The notes: generated by a model not told the origin, from the letters alone. A stretch of DNA of 64,000 nucleotides from an uncultured Flavobacteriaceae bacterium (GCA_947494695.1 CANLWB010000003.1:472750-536749), one strand, 5' to 3'. Shown: positions 26,779 through 35,943, counted from the stretch's first letter. Translations and numbers: made by a program.

Positions 26779-28722
26779 ATGAATATGTTTTTTACTAACT
26801 ATAACGTCATATTTTTATCGATAGTTTTATCGGTTTCCAGCCTTGTTTCAGGGCAGGGTGAGCACACACCTTTCTGTGGTACTACGACAACCACCGAATC
26901 ACTTGATTTCATAAGCCGTAATGCATCTCAAATACAGATATACAAGGAGGAATTTCTTGCCAAAAGGTCGGGTAAAAATAACTTAAACCGCATCCTTAAT
27001 TCGATTCCCATTAAAGCCCATGTTATTAGATCTTCAAACGGTACAGGAGGATTGAGTACATCTAACCTTAATAAAGCCTTAACCGATGTTAACGCCATTT
27101 TTAAAGAAGCGTTTATGGAATTCTTCCTTTGTGATGGTATCAATTATATAGACGAAAGTAAATACTGCCATTTTAAAAAAGGGAACGAAGCCGATTTAAA
27201 ACAAGACTATTATACCCCTGGTTTAATTAATATCTATTTTGTTGATGATCTTAAAAGTCTTTCGGGAGAAAACATTTGCGGATATAGTAACAATATTGGA
27301 AGAGCAAACGACATTATAATTATGAGCAACGATTGTGCTACAAACAGTTCGTCATTAGCTCATGAATTAGGACATTTTTTTTCCTTATTACATACACATG
27401 GCCCGGACAATACTAAAATAACCTCAGAATTGGTTGATGGTAGTAACTGTGATACCGATGGTGATGGTATTTGCGATACACCCGCAGACCCAAAACTTTC
27501 TGCTCAAAACATTAATAATTTTTGCGAATTTACAGGGACGGATACGGATGCTAACGGACATACATTTACCCCAGACACCGGTAACTTAATGTCTTATTCC
27601 AGAAAATCTTGCAGAAACCATTTCACCCCTCAACAATTGGCCAGAATGTATGCCTTCTACCAAACAACGAAAAGGTATTTAACCTGTCCGTCGTTCAATG
27701 CAAACTTAAGTGCGGATATTAGTTCCACTTGCGAGGAAAACTTAACGGTGAACTTTAAAAACCAATGTTCCGGTATTACCAATTGGGAATGGGATATAGA
27801 TTCCGATGGTGTTATTGACTATACAGTTCAAAACCCATCGCATACCTATGAGGCCGGAATTTACGATGTAACACTTACTGTTTCAAACAAATCTAAAACC
27901 ATAAAGAAAACGTTTTCTAAGCTTATAAAAGTTGGAACTGAAATAGATGCCTTGCAAGAAGATTTTAAAGACTTTAGCATAGCCGGAGATCAAGGTTGGA
28001 CCAGCGTAGACGTTTCGGAATCCGGATACAACTGGTATTCAAATTCGGGAGCAACGACAACCGATGGTACGGGGCCTTTAATTGATCATACGACATCCAA
28101 AACTATAGGGACTTATATTTATGCGGAAGCATCTGGAGCTAATCCAGGAGATATCGCCGAATTTATTTCTCCATGTATCCATGTAACACCTGAAACTTCG
28201 AAACTTGAATTTTCATACCACATGTATGGTCAAAACATGGGAGCATTACATGTAGACATAAAAACAGATGACGGTTATATTAATGACGTTATCGAACCGC
28301 TTGTTGGTAGTCAGCAAACCAAACAACATGATCCGTTTTTAAAACGCTCCATTGAGCTATCTTCATACGAAAATCAAACCATAAAAATCCGATTTAGAGC
28401 CATCAGAGGAGCCAGCTGGGATGGGGATATTGCGATTGACAATATTATAATAAAAAATGAGGAGCCAAAAGATTTAAAACCCGTACAGTCTTTATTTGAG
28501 GTAATCGCTTATCCAAACCCCATTACAAACGATAATCTCTACATTAAAACAGGAAGCTCACAGGACATTTGGAGTTACAAAATCACCAATCTGGTTGGAC
28601 AAACATCTAAAGTTGGAACACTTACCAGTCAGCCTATTAATGTAAGTGATTTATCCTCAGGAACGTATTTCATCACTATTCATAATGCAGATTCCAAAAT
28701 CATTAAAAAAATAGTTAAGTAA
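26779..28722 (+). CDS. Secreted M43 family zinc metalloprotease, PKD and T9SS domains
   Basis: Pappalysin-type metalloprotease of 647 aa exported by the type IX system. After the signal peptide (ending about SGQG) comes a catalytic domain with zinc site HELGHFFSLLHTHG (His195, Glu196, His199, His205), a CDTDGDGICDTPADP calcium-binding-like element and the Met-turn NLMSYS (Met271). A PKD domain follows (about 310-385: NWEWDIDSDGVIDYTVQNPSHTY, abbreviated in part), then a MAM/jelly-roll-like domain (about 390-560), and a C-terminal sorting domain starting VIAYPNPI. All catalytic residues are present. Its role is probably extracellular protein digestion. Its stop is 7 bp from the convergent pyrD stop. 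Confidence 0.92.
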   Translation: MNMFFTNYNVIFLSIVLSVSSLVSGQGEHTPFCGTTTTTESLDFISRNASQIQIYKEEFLAKRSGKNNLNRILNSIPIKAHVIRSSNGTGGLSTSNLNKALTDVNAIFKEAFMEFFLCDGINYIDESKYCHFKKGNEADLKQDYYTPGLINIYFVDDLKSLSGENICGYSNNIGRANDIIIMSNDCATNSSSLAHELGHFFSLLHTHGPDNTKITSELVDGSNCDTDGDGICDTPADPKLSAQNINNFCEFTGTDTDANGHTFTPDTGNLMSYSRKSCRNHFTPQQLARMYAFYQTTKRYLTCPSFNANLSADISSTCEENLTVNFKNQCSGITNWEWDIDSDGVIDYTVQNPSHTYEAGIYDVTLTVSNKSKTIKKTFSKLIKVGTEIDALQEDFKDFSIAGDQGWTSVDVSESGYNWYSNSGATTTDGTGPLIDHTTSKTIGTYIYAEASGANPGDIAEFISPCIHVTPETSKLEFSYHMYGQNMGALHVDIKTDDGYINDVIEPLVGSQQTKQHDPFLKRSIELSSYENQTIKIRFRAIRGASWDGDIAIDNIIIKNEEPKDLKPVQSLFEVIAYPNPITNDNLYIKTGSSQDIWSYKITNLVGQTSKVGTLTSQPINVSDLSSGTYFITIHNADSKIIKKIVK

Positions 28723-28729
28723 AAAAAGC

Positions 28730-29761
28730 TTAGCCCTTAAGTAAGGCTTTATTAATCTTTTTGATCAAGCTGGGGCCTTCATAAATAAAACCAGTGTAAA
28801 TTTGAACTAGATCAGCTCCAGCTTCAATTTTATCAAGTGCATCCTTAGCTGAATGAACCCCACCTACTCCAATAATTGGAAATGCCTTATTGCTTTTATC
28901 AGCCAGATATTTAATAACCTTAGTACTTTTATCTTTAATTGGTTGTCCGCTTAATCCTCCATTACCAATACTGTCTAACACCTCTTCTGATGCCTTTAAA
29001 TCACTTCGATCAATAGACGTATTACTAGCAATAACACCATCTAGCTTTGTATTTACCACAAGCTCCACAATTTCATCTAATTGCCCGTCGTTTAAGTCTG
29101 GAGCAATTTTTAAGAGTATCGGTTTTTCGGTGTCAAAAGTTTTGTTCGCGTTCTGTACGTCTCCAATGAGTTCTTCTAAATACGCTTTATCATTTAGTTT
29201 AGCGTGGCTCCCCACATTCGGGCAACTCACATTAAGTACGAAGTAATCTACATGGGAATGCAATGCGTTGAAGCACTCTAAATAATCTTTGGTATAATCT
29301 TCAGGTTTTGTATTCGTATTTTTTCCAATGTTTCCACCTATAATTAACCTGCCCTTATTCTTTTTCAATTGAGAAACTGCAGCCTTTACGCCTTCATTAT
29401 TAAACCCCATGCGGTTAATAATTCCCTGGTCGTCTTTAAGCCTGAACAATCGTTTCTTTGGGTTACCAAGCTGCCCTTTTGGTGTTACTGTTCCAATTTC
29501 AATAAAACCAAAACCAAAGTTTGCTAACTCGTTATACAATACAGCATTTTTATCGAAACCTGCCGCCAAACCTACCGGATTTTCAAAGCTTAACCCAAAC
29601 AGTTCTCGCTTTAACTTAACATCTCTAACGACATATAAACTTCTGAAAATCGCTGTAAACCCAGGAATCTTAGAAGTGACTTTTATGAGTGAAAATGTAA
29701 AATGATGAATCTTTTCGGGATCGAACAAAAAGAATAGTGGTCGTAGCAGTAATTTGTACAT
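28730..29761 (-). CDS. pyrD: Dihydroorotate dehydrogenase (quinone), class 2
   Basis: Oxidises dihydroorotate to orotate in pyrimidine synthesis, passing electrons to quinone at the inner membrane. The class-2 N-terminal helical extension that docks to the membrane is present ([20 protein letters not shown]), followed by the FMN barrel ([47 protein letters not shown]). One oddity: the catalytic-base position reads NVSCPN (Cys180), whereas class-2 enzymes such as those of E. coli and human have Ser there and Cys marks class 1. A TATTTTTG -7 box lies at 29777-29784. The gene is monocistronic here. Confidence 0.95.
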   Translation of the reverse strand: MYKLLLRPLFFLFDPEKIHHFTFSLIKVTSKIPGFTAIFRSLYVVRDVKLKRELFGLSFENPVGLAAGFDKNAVLYNELANFGFGFIEIGTVTPKGQLGNPKKRLFRLKDDQGIINRMGFNNEGVKAAVSQLKKNKGRLIIGGNIGKNTNTKPEDYTKDYLECFNALHSHVDYFVLNVSCPNVGSHAKLNDKAYLEELIGDVQNANKTFDTEKPILLKIAPDLNDGQLDEIVELVVNTKLDGVIASNTSIDRSDLKASEEVLDSIGNGGLSGQPIKDKSTKVIKYLADKSNKAFPIIGVGGVHSAKDALDKIEAGADLVQIYTGFIYEGPSLIKKINKALLKG

Positions 29762-29884
29762 TCTGTATTATTTATGCAAAAATAAATCTAATTAAAAAAC
29801 TGAACAATTCTAGAAGCAAAAAAAATTAATAATCGTATTTTTAAACCCACTTATGCTTAAATATTTTATTCAACCTAACTAAAA

Positions 29885-31123
29885 ATGATCTCAAAAGAAC
29901 ACATCGCAAAACGCTTTATAAGCTACGTTACTATTGATACAGAATCCGATCCAGAATCAAACACTACACCCAGTACAAAAAAGCAATGGAATTTAGCCAA
30001 TAAGCTTGTTGAAGAGCTTAAAGCCATAGGCATGCAGGATGTGAGTATTGATGAAAACGCATATATCATGGCCACACTACCAAGCAATGTAGAGCATGAT
30101 GTACCTACCATTGGTTTTATTTCGCATTTTGATACCTCTCCCGATTTCACAGGAGCTAACGTAAACCCTCAAATTATAGAGCATTACGATGGTCATGATA
30201 TTATTTTAAATGCTGAAGAAAACATTATCTTATCCCCAGGTTATTTTGAAGATTTATTATTGTATAAAGGACAAACCTTAATAACTACCGATGGCACAAC
30301 ACTACTGGGAGCCGACGATAAAGCAGGAATTTGTGAAATTATTTCTGCTATGGAATATTTAATCAATCATCCCGAAATTAAGCATGGTGATATTAAGGTT
30401 GGTTTCACCCCCGATGAAGAAATTGGTAGAGGCGCGCATAAGTTTGACGTTGACAAATTTAATGCTGATTGGGCTTATACTATGGATGGCAGCCAGATTG
30501 GAGAATTGGAATACGAAAACTTTAACGCTGCAAGTGCTGTTGTAAAGGTTAAGGGTAAAATTGTCCATCCAGGATATGCTAAAGGTAAAATGGTAAACTC
30601 GATGTATATCGCCCAGGAGTTTATTAGTTCCCTACCCAGAATGGAAACTCCAGAACATACAGAAGGTTACCAAGGGTTCTTCCATTTACACAATATAGAC
30701 GGAAATGTTGAAGAAACTACTTTAAAATATATTATTCGTGATCATGATAAAGGGCACTTTGAGGCGCGTAAAGAAGTGATGATCAAATTAACCAATGAGC
30801 TTAATTCACAGTACAACAGAGAGGCCATTACTACCGAAATAAAAGACCAATATTACAATATGAAGGAGAAAGTTGAGCCTGTTAAACATATTGTGGATAT
30901 TGCCGAAAAAGCGATGAGGGCTCTTAATATCGAACCACTTATTAAACCGATTCGAGGCGGGACAGATGGATCTCAATTAAGTTATATGGGCTTACCCTGT
31001 CCTAATATATTCGCTGGTGGGCATAATTTCCACGGACGTTATGAATACGTTCCTGTTGAAAGCATGATTAAAGCCACCGAAGTCATTTGTAAAATTGCTG
31101 AAATAACAGCCTTCGAAAATTAA
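29885..31123 (+). CDS. pepT: Peptidase T (tripeptide aminopeptidase)
   Basis: M20B di-zinc aminopeptidase of 412 aa that removes N-terminal residues from tripeptides in the cytoplasm. Zinc ligands and catalytic acids are all visible: HFDTSPDF (His81, Asp83), LGADDKAG (Asp144 region), TPDEEIGRG (Glu178/Glu179), the [14 protein letters not shown] segment with the ligand Asp, and the C-terminal His in [15 protein letters not shown]. Substrate-binding [10 protein letters not shown] is intact. Length is typical. A strong terminator directly follows the stop. No signal peptide. Confidence 0.96.
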   Translation: MISKEHIAKRFISYVTIDTESDPESNTTPSTKKQWNLANKLVEELKAIGMQDVSIDENAYIMATLPSNVEHDVPTIGFISHFDTSPDFTGANVNPQIIEHYDGHDIILNAEENIILSPGYFEDLLLYKGQTLITTDGTTLLGADDKAGICEIISAMEYLINHPEIKHGDIKVGFTPDEEIGRGAHKFDVDKFNADWAYTMDGSQIGELEYENFNAASAVVKVKGKIVHPGYAKGKMVNSMYIAQEFISSLPRMETPEHTEGYQGFFHLHNIDGNVEETTLKYIIRDHDKGHFEARKEVMIKLTNELNSQYNREAITTEIKDQYYNMKEKVEPVKHIVDIAEKAMRALNIEPLIKPIRGGTDGSQLSYMGLPCPNIFAGGHNFHGRYEYVPVESMIKATEVICKIAEITAFEN

Positions 31124-31159
31124 AACAGTGTGAACCTTTCTTAAGGAACTGTTTTTTTT
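31122..31159 (+). terminator. Rho-independent terminator of pepT
   Basis: AAAACAGT pairs with ACTGTTTT, with an inner CCTT/AAGG stem, followed by a run of eight T. It begins inside the pepT stop codon. Confidence 0.8.
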
Positions 31160-31544
31160 GTTTGAAGTAAAGCATCAAGGTTTTTTGCTTAATAGAAGAC
31201 TTTTTTAAAGGATACTTACCCTCCAGACGGGCTAGGACGGCTATCGCATCTTAAAAAGACAACGCATGTAAAAAGTCTCCCATTTAAAAAAGCTTAAACG
31301 TACCAAAATTTAAAAGTCTTATTTAGGCTTAAATTCCTGGTTACTGAGTCATAGTTCTTGAACGATGTCTGCTATTTATCGGTTGGTGAACTAAGGGTAT
31401 TGAGAGGAGTCAAGGTAAATGGAAGCAAGCCCAAGCATACTGAGGCATAACAAATTAGAACACCTATTTTATTATCCCAAACGATCCGTGCGTTTTTTCT
31501 ATTAAAAATAATTTACTTATTTTCACAATCTGTTACACGATTCT
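31160..31544. other. Intergenic region, pepT to ECF sigma gene
   Basis: About 385 bp without a supportable gene. It has scattered stops in all frames, a GC-richer patch near 31220-31245 (CCAGACGGGCTAGGACGG) faintly like the hairpin repeat at 4291, and a 9-bp inverted repeat AGACTTTTT/AAAAAGTCT separated by about 70 bp. The sigma-factor promoter must lie here, but no clear -33/-7 pair is seen. Confidence 0.5.
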
Positions 31545-32075
31545 ATGCCCCTTGAAGAACTCATTTTAAAATTTCAAAAGAAAGACGAAAAAGCCTTTGA
31601 GCATCTGTACGATATGTATAGCGACAGTATGCTTGGAGCTATTTACAATATTGTTAGAGACCATGATGTCGCCCAAGAAGTTATGCAGGATGTTTTTATT
31701 AAAGCCTGGCATAAATCTGACACCTATTCCAGCAAAAAGGGTCGTTTTTTCACCTGGATGTTAAACATTGCCAGAAATGCGGCCATTGACAAAACACGTT
31801 CTAAAGATTTTAAAACCTCCAAACAAAACCTTAATGCTGATTTTTTCGTAGGTATTTTGGAAAGCGAGGATAATCTCGATAATAAAACCGATGCCATTGG
31901 CATTGCCAAATTTGTGAAGAAACTAGCCAAAAAATGTATTGAAGTTATAGAACTTCTATATTTTAAAGGTTACACACAAACGGAAGCTTCAGAAGCTCTT
32001 GATATGCCTATAGGGACCATTAAAACCCGAAATAGAAATTGTATAAAAGAGTTAAGAAACATGGTGGTAAAGTAA
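31545..32075 (+). CDS. ECF RNA polymerase sigma factor (SigK-like)
   Basis: Extracytoplasmic-function sigma factor of 176 aa. Region 2 includes the polymerase- and -10-binding stretch (VAQEVMQDVFIKAWHKSD, then RFFTWMLNIARNAAIDKTRS) and region 4 has the helix-turn-helix (YFKGYTQTEASEALDMPIGTIKTRNRN). It is followed 1 bp later by an RskA-like anti-sigma factor gene, the classical SigK/RskA pairing, so the factor is likely held inactive at the membrane until an envelope signal releases it. Targets are not visible in the window. Confidence 0.93.
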   Translation: MPLEELILKFQKKDEKAFEHLYDMYSDSMLGAIYNIVRDHDVAQEVMQDVFIKAWHKSDTYSSKKGRFFTWMLNIARNAAIDKTRSKDFKTSKQNLNADFFVGILESEDNLDNKTDAIGIAKFVKKLAKKCIEVIELLYFKGYTQTEASEALDMPIGTIKTRNRNCIKELRNMVVK

Positions 32076-32076
32076 T

Positions 32077-32883
32077 ATGGATATTAAAGCATACATAGAA
32101 TCCGGGATATTAGAGCTTTACGTAGCTGGCGCCCTTTCCGAAGAGGAAAATAAGGATGTGTATGCCCTTATGCAACAGCACCCTGAAATACTTCAGGAAG
32201 TACTTGACATAGAAGCTGCCGTGGTAGAACTAACTGCTTCGGTTTCTCCAGGAACGGATGATGGCGCTTTTGAAAACATAAAACAATCTTTAAGTCTGGA
32301 TTCTAAGGATACTTCTAAAGTGGTTTCCCTAGCTAAACCTAAGTACAATTGGATAACGTATACCGGTTGGGCCGCATCTATAATCCTGGCCTTAGGTTTA
32401 TTTTGGACCATTAATAAAAATGATGAGTTAAAATCTGATATTCAAATATCGAAAACTCAACAATCACTGTTAGAAACTCAAATTGAGCATTCTAAACAGA
32501 GCCTTGGGGAGGCCAAAACTCTAATAAGCGTATTACGTGATAATAATATAACCCAGGTACCGCTGGCCGGCCAAGGGAATTTTGAAAATACTTATGCAAA
32601 AGTGTACTGGGATAAAAGTTCCCAACGTATCTTCTTAGATGTGCTTGGATTACCGGATCCTCCTGTGGGTAAGGTATATCAAGTTTGGTCATTAAAATTA
32701 AGCCCACTTACCCCAACTAGTTTAGGTACTATTGATGATTTTATGACGGATGACAATAAAATATTTGAAATAGAAAATGCCAACCATAGTGAAGCCTTTG
32801 GAATTACACTCGAACCTGCAGGCGGAAGTGAATCTCCAACTATGGAACAATTGTATACTCTAGGGGTTGTCACTTCTAGCTAA
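32077..32883 (+). CDS. Anti-sigma factor, RskA-like
   Basis: Membrane anti-sigma factor of 268 aa. An N-terminal cytoplasmic zinc-less anti-sigma domain (about 1-90: SGILELYVAGALSEEENKDV) is followed by a single membrane segment (about 91-108: WAASIILALGLFWTI), a coiled-coil stretch with repeated glutamines, and an extracytoplasmic RskA C-terminal domain (YWDKSSQRIFLDVLGLPDPP, KVYQVWSLK, then FGITLEPAGGSESPT). These blocks are diagnostic. The gene starts 1 bp after the sigma stop, so the pair is translationally coupled. Release would require regulated proteolysis; the proteases are not in the window. Confidence 0.9.
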   Translation: MDIKAYIESGILELYVAGALSEEENKDVYALMQQHPEILQEVLDIEAAVVELTASVSPGTDDGAFENIKQSLSLDSKDTSKVVSLAKPKYNWITYTGWAASIILALGLFWTINKNDELKSDIQISKTQQSLLETQIEHSKQSLGEAKTLISVLRDNNITQVPLAGQGNFENTYAKVYWDKSSQRIFLDVLGLPDPPVGKVYQVWSLKLSPLTPTSLGTIDDFMTDDNKIFEIENANHSEAFGITLEPAGGSESPTMEQLYTLGVVTSS

Positions 32884-33203
32884 TTACTTTAAATTTCCAT
32901 GATATCGTTTTAGGCGCTTTATGTAACAAAAGTTAGTTACTACCAAAGAAACTACATTGAAAACCTATATACTCTAATATTAGCATACACCGTTTAGAAG
33001 CGGCACAATCTAAGAACTAAGAGCGCAAAGAAATGTGAGTTACTATACGTTATAACCATTATACCTGTTCTAATTTAACATGACTTTGAAGCTGTAACAT
33101 TATCAAGGCTTCAGTCGTCATCATTAAACATTTTCCAAAATAAAATGCAATAGATTTAAAAAACATCGTCTTATAAGATGAAGGCCCTCGATAAACGTTT
33201 TAA
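32884..33203. other. Intergenic region between two ECF sigma modules
   Basis: 320 bp with no supportable gene. A 10-bp perfect palindrome TCTTATAAGA lies at 33169-33178, about 25 bp before the next sigma gene, and a 5-bp GAAGC/GCTTC pair with a 15-nt loop is near 33089. Either could be regulatory but both are weak. Confidence 0.4.
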
Positions 33204-33734
33204 ATGAATTCGGAATCTGAAAATATTAGAAAACTTAATGACTTTTTTGGTAAAGAGTATCGCGCCTTAAAGATTTATGTAAACAATAGGATAAAAGATA
33301 CCGCTAGCAGAAACGCCGAAGATATTATTCAGGATGTAGCCTTAAAACTAGTATCAGGAGCACACCGATCGGCTCCTATAAATAATGTTGCTGGTTTTGT
33401 TTACAGATCTATTAAGAATAAGATCATAGACATCATGCGAACCTCTAAAAAAGCAGAGCAGATAGAAATTGATGAAGAATTATTGGATCTGGCAGAAATG
33501 ATGCATCAATCTGCCGAAGGCTATTCTTTTGAGGACATGATTCCGGCCTTAAAGAAAAGCATAGACCAGCTTAAACCGGGATACCGGGATATTATAATAG
33601 CCGTAGATTTTGAAGGTTATTCATATAAAGACATATCACTAAAAACGGGAATTGCCGTGGGTACATTAATGTCCAGAAGGCATCGAGCCATTGGCATGTT
33701 ATATAAAAAATTAGAATCAGAAATTAATAAATAA
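33204..33734 (+). CDS. ECF RNA polymerase sigma factor
   Basis: Sigma-70 family regulator of 176 aa. Region 2 is NAEDIIQDVALKLVSG followed by AGFVYRSIKNKIIDIMRTSK, and region 4 is DFEGYSYKDISLKTGIAVGTLMSRRHRAI (given in part). It is distinct from the SigK-like protein 1.1 kb upstream: shorter region 2 and no RskA partner. Instead it is followed 15 bp later by a small two-helix membrane protein, a pairing I know from other Bacteroidota. The membrane protein or the next small protein could act as the signal-dependent partner. Confidence 0.9.
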   Translation: MNSESENIRKLNDFFGKEYRALKIYVNNRIKDTASRNAEDIIQDVALKLVSGAHRSAPINNVAGFVYRSIKNKIIDIMRTSKKAEQIEIDEELLDLAEMMHQSAEGYSFEDMIPALKKSIDQLKPGYRDIIIAVDFEGYSYKDISLKTGIAVGTLMSRRHRAIGMLYKKLESEINK

Positions 33735-33749
33735 AAAATTAAAAATATT

Positions 33750-34166
33750 ATGGAAAATTTTTTCACACATAAATTCAGAGGAAAATCACCCTTAGAAATT
33801 GTTGGGATGATCATCTTTGGTATCATTGCCATTACCGGCCTAGCGATTCTGTTTGGTTTCGTAATCATGTGGCTATGGAATTGGCTAATGCCTGAGATTT
33901 TCGGACTTACCACACTTACGTACTGGCAAGCTGTAGGGCTATTTATATTTCTAAAACTATTGCTTGGCGGTTGTGGCAGTAGCGGAAAATCGTCTCATAA
34001 ATCTAAAAAAAGGCATCATGATGATTCGAAGAAAACCGATTTTTCCAAATGGAAGCATTACAAAGAGTTTTGGGAAGAAGAAGGTGACGAGCTTTATAAA
34101 CAATATGTGGGCCGAAAAAGCGCTCCGAATCCACCAGGGGATACTACAGACCTGGAGCGTTTATAA
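33750..34166 (+). CDS. Small two-helix membrane protein linked to sigma factor
   Basis: A 138-aa protein with two hydrophobic helices (about 17-46 and 57-72) separated by the conserved-looking loop WLWNWLMPEIFGLTTLTYWQA, then a Gly/Cys turn (GGCGSSG) and a long charged tail rich in Lys, His and Asp (HKSKKRHHDDSKK). The WLWNWLMP block recurs in small membrane proteins encoded beside ECF sigma factors; their function is not established. Co-transcription with the sigma gene is likely (15-bp gap). A role as signal sensor or anti-sigma partner is my inference. Confidence 0.75.
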   Translation: MENFFTHKFRGKSPLEIVGMIIFGIIAITGLAILFGFVIMWLWNWLMPEIFGLTTLTYWQAVGLFIFLKLLLGGCGSSGKSSHKSKKRHHDDSKKTDFSKWKHYKEFWEEEGDELYKQYVGRKSAPNPPGDTTDLERL

Positions 34167-34192
34167 GCTATTTTATTCTGAAAATACCGATT

Positions 34193-34411
34193 ATGAATTT
34201 ACTCATTTTTGAAACAAACGTTACATCCAGAAAGAGGCTAAGAGCACTAAAACCTGTACTTGGAAAGCTTTCTGAAGTCCTAGATTGGACGGTTGATATT
34301 GAAGATATTGATCATGTCCTTAGAATTGAAGCCACTCCTAATCTCACAGAAGCCGATGTTATTAAAGTGGTGAGAAGGCATGGTTTTTATATTGATATCA
34401 TGCCCGATTAA
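34193..34411 (+). CDS. Small protein of unknown function, third in sigma module
   Basis: A 72-aa soluble protein (MNLLIFETNVTSRKRLRAL...) with alternating beta-alpha patterns: ILIFET strand, LKPVLGKLSE helix, WTVDIEDIDHVLRIEA strands, VIKVVRRHGFYIDIMPD. That beta-alpha-beta-beta-alpha-beta order and length resemble an HMA/ferredoxin-like fold, but the CxxC metal motif is absent. It is 26 bp after the membrane protein gene and is followed at once by a terminator-like repeat, so it ends the operon. Confidence 0.6.
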   Translation: MNLLIFETNVTSRKRLRALKPVLGKLSEVLDWTVDIEDIDHVLRIEATPNLTEADVIKVVRRHGFYIDIMPD

Positions 34412-34414
34412 AAT

Positions 34415-34538
34415 AAAAGAGGCTGCATTAAACGACCTACCTAGACGGGTTGGTTTTGTCAGGGTGGGCACTTCGACCGTATTCAGTACAGTCGAAGGAT
34501 CCCATCAAACGTCTTATTTTGTTTGCAACAGCCTCTTT
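34415..34538 (+). terminator. Terminator hairpin split by an inserted palindrome
   Basis: Outer arms AAAGAGGCTG (34416-34425) and CAGCCTCTTT (34529-34538) form the kind of stem that commonly ends genes in Flavobacteriaceae, followed by a run of A/T. The roughly 100-nt loop holds CTACCTAGACGG, as at 4285, and a second palindrome CTTCGAC/GTCGAAG at 34471-34497. The structure looks like a terminator whose loop has received a short repeat. Confidence 0.5.
34471..34497. repeat. Short palindromic repeat (CTTCGAC type)
   Basis: CTTCGAC, 13-nt loop containing TTCAGTA, GTCGAAG. The wording resembles short dispersed palindromes common in intergenic DNA of Flavobacteriaceae; there is only one copy in this window. 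Confidence 0.45.
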
Positions 34539-34566
34539 AAAAAAACTCAAAACAATAATCTTGGAA

Positions 34567-35859
34567 TTAAATTTTATGAATGGACGCCTCGGTCAATGGC
34601 CCTAGCTCAAAAGCACTTTCTAAGAGCTCAGTTTTTAACTTTTCGGCCTCATCGAGTTTTCCATTCGTCTTATAAATTTTTGCAATATGATACAACACTT
34701 CAGGTTCAAACGTTTTTCCACTAACATGGGACTCTATGATCTTTAATGCCTGATCTATATTTCCGTTTTTAAAATGAGTCCAGGCTAGTAGATCATACGA
34801 CTGAGGTGTTGGTCTGTTGTTTACTTCTCTATTTGCTATTTCTAAGGCTTTGGTAAAGTATTTATTGTCCTCGGCAAGAAACAGGATGTTATATTTATTA
34901 TACATTTCGCCATAGTGTGTATTTTGCACAGCTTTACTATATCGTTTCAATTGTTCATTTTTTAAATCCAAATCACCTTTATATTCTGCAATCTCCCCCT
35001 TTAAAAGGTAATAATCTGGTGTATTATAGTCGTTTGTAATAGCATTTAGAATGCGAAGGGCTTCGTTTGCATTTTTTTCGTGAGAATAAACGATCCAGGC
35101 AATGCCTTTTTTTGCATATGCATCATTTGGGTCAAGCTCCAATGCCTTTAGGTAATGGTTATAAGAGGCTTGAATGTTTCCTGCATGCCCGTAATAATCG
35201 GCTAAATTGGTATAAACCCATTGTTTCGTAGATGGAACGTTAGAGCGCTCTGCAACTTTTTTAGCATGTTCCATATATCTTATGGCGGCATCTAGATCAC
35301 CGCGATGATCGCTCCATTTTGATAATCGGATTAAATAATCGAAATCTGAATCGTCACCAATATGATCTAAATATCGTTTAGCTTCTTTATAGTCCCCAAG
35401 TTCTAAACAAACATCAAATAACATCTTTTGGGTGCCTTTTAGGCCATCTCTATTTGCTTCAGCCTTCTTTAATAATTCTAAAGCCTCTTTAAATTTGTGT
35501 TGCGAAATATAATTTCTTGCCAGAGCCCTTAAATATGCTGACTTTTTAAAATTAGTCATTGCATTGGCTTGTTTCAAATAGTTTTCAGCTTTAATAAGTG
35601 CCCATATATCGCCCGTTTTTTCAAAAATTTGAGACTGAGATGCCGCAGCTTTTAATAGATATGGAAACTGATTTGGTTCTTTTTCAAGCTTTCTTTCCCA
35701 AAACTGTAGATCTTCCATAGCAATGTGCAACATCTCATTCTCTCCTGCTTTAAGGTAAATATCGTAGTCTTCTACTTGGCTTATTTTTTTGGTTTCACTA
35801 TCACAATTCAATAGGGTAAGTAATACTAAAGCCAGAATTCCAGATTTTAAGATTTTCAT
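34567..35859 (-). CDS. TPR lipoprotein
   Basis: A 430-aa tetratricopeptide-repeat protein beginning MKILKSGILALVLLTLLNC, a clean lipoprotein signal. A longer frame from 35937 would run through the hairpin at 35893-35938, so I reject it. At least eight TPR-like repeats are visible, for example AYLRALARNYISQHKFKEALEL, YTNLADYYGHAGNIQASYN and LLAWTHFKNGNIDQALKI. It is third in an operon behind the two DUF4331 halves; TPR lipoproteins regularly accompany DUF4331 genes, suggesting a shared extracytoplasmic complex of unknown function. Confidence 0.85.
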   Translation of the reverse strand: MKILKSGILALVLLTLLNCDSETKKISQVEDYDIYLKAGENEMLHIAMEDLQFWERKLEKEPNQFPYLLKAAASQSQIFEKTGDIWALIKAENYLKQANAMTNFKKSAYLRALARNYISQHKFKEALELLKKAEANRDGLKGTQKMLFDVCLELGDYKEAKRYLDHIGDDSDFDYLIRLSKWSDHRGDLDAAIRYMEHAKKVAERSNVPSTKQWVYTNLADYYGHAGNIQASYNHYLKALELDPNDAYAKKGIAWIVYSHEKNANEALRILNAITNDYNTPDYYLLKGEIAEYKGDLDLKNEQLKRYSKAVQNTHYGEMYNKYNILFLAEDNKYFTKALEIANREVNNRPTPQSYDLLAWTHFKNGNIDQALKIIESHVSGKTFEPEVLYHIAKIYKTNGKLDEAEKLKTELLESAFELGPLTEASIHKI

Positions 35860-35892
35860 GATTGTTTTTTTGAGTTTTTTTCTAATATTGAT

Positions 35893-35938
35893 AATGAGGT
35901 TAAATACTAAGTTACACATCAAAGTACTCAACCTCATT
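35893..35938 (-). other. Intercistronic hairpin between DUF4331-C and TPR genes
   Basis: Perfect 9-bp inverted repeat AATGAGGTT/AACCTCATT, with a further TACT/AGTA pairing in the 28-nt loop, right after the DUF4331-C stop. No T-run follows on the minus strand, so it is more likely an RNA-processing or stabilising hairpin than a full terminator. Confidence 0.5.
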
Positions 35939-35943
35939 GCGGT

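Noticed and set aside
33964..34212. 82-codon plus-strand frame
   Set aside because: Overlaps the end of the 138-aa membrane protein in another frame and has no features of its own; the 72-aa gene after it is the real one.
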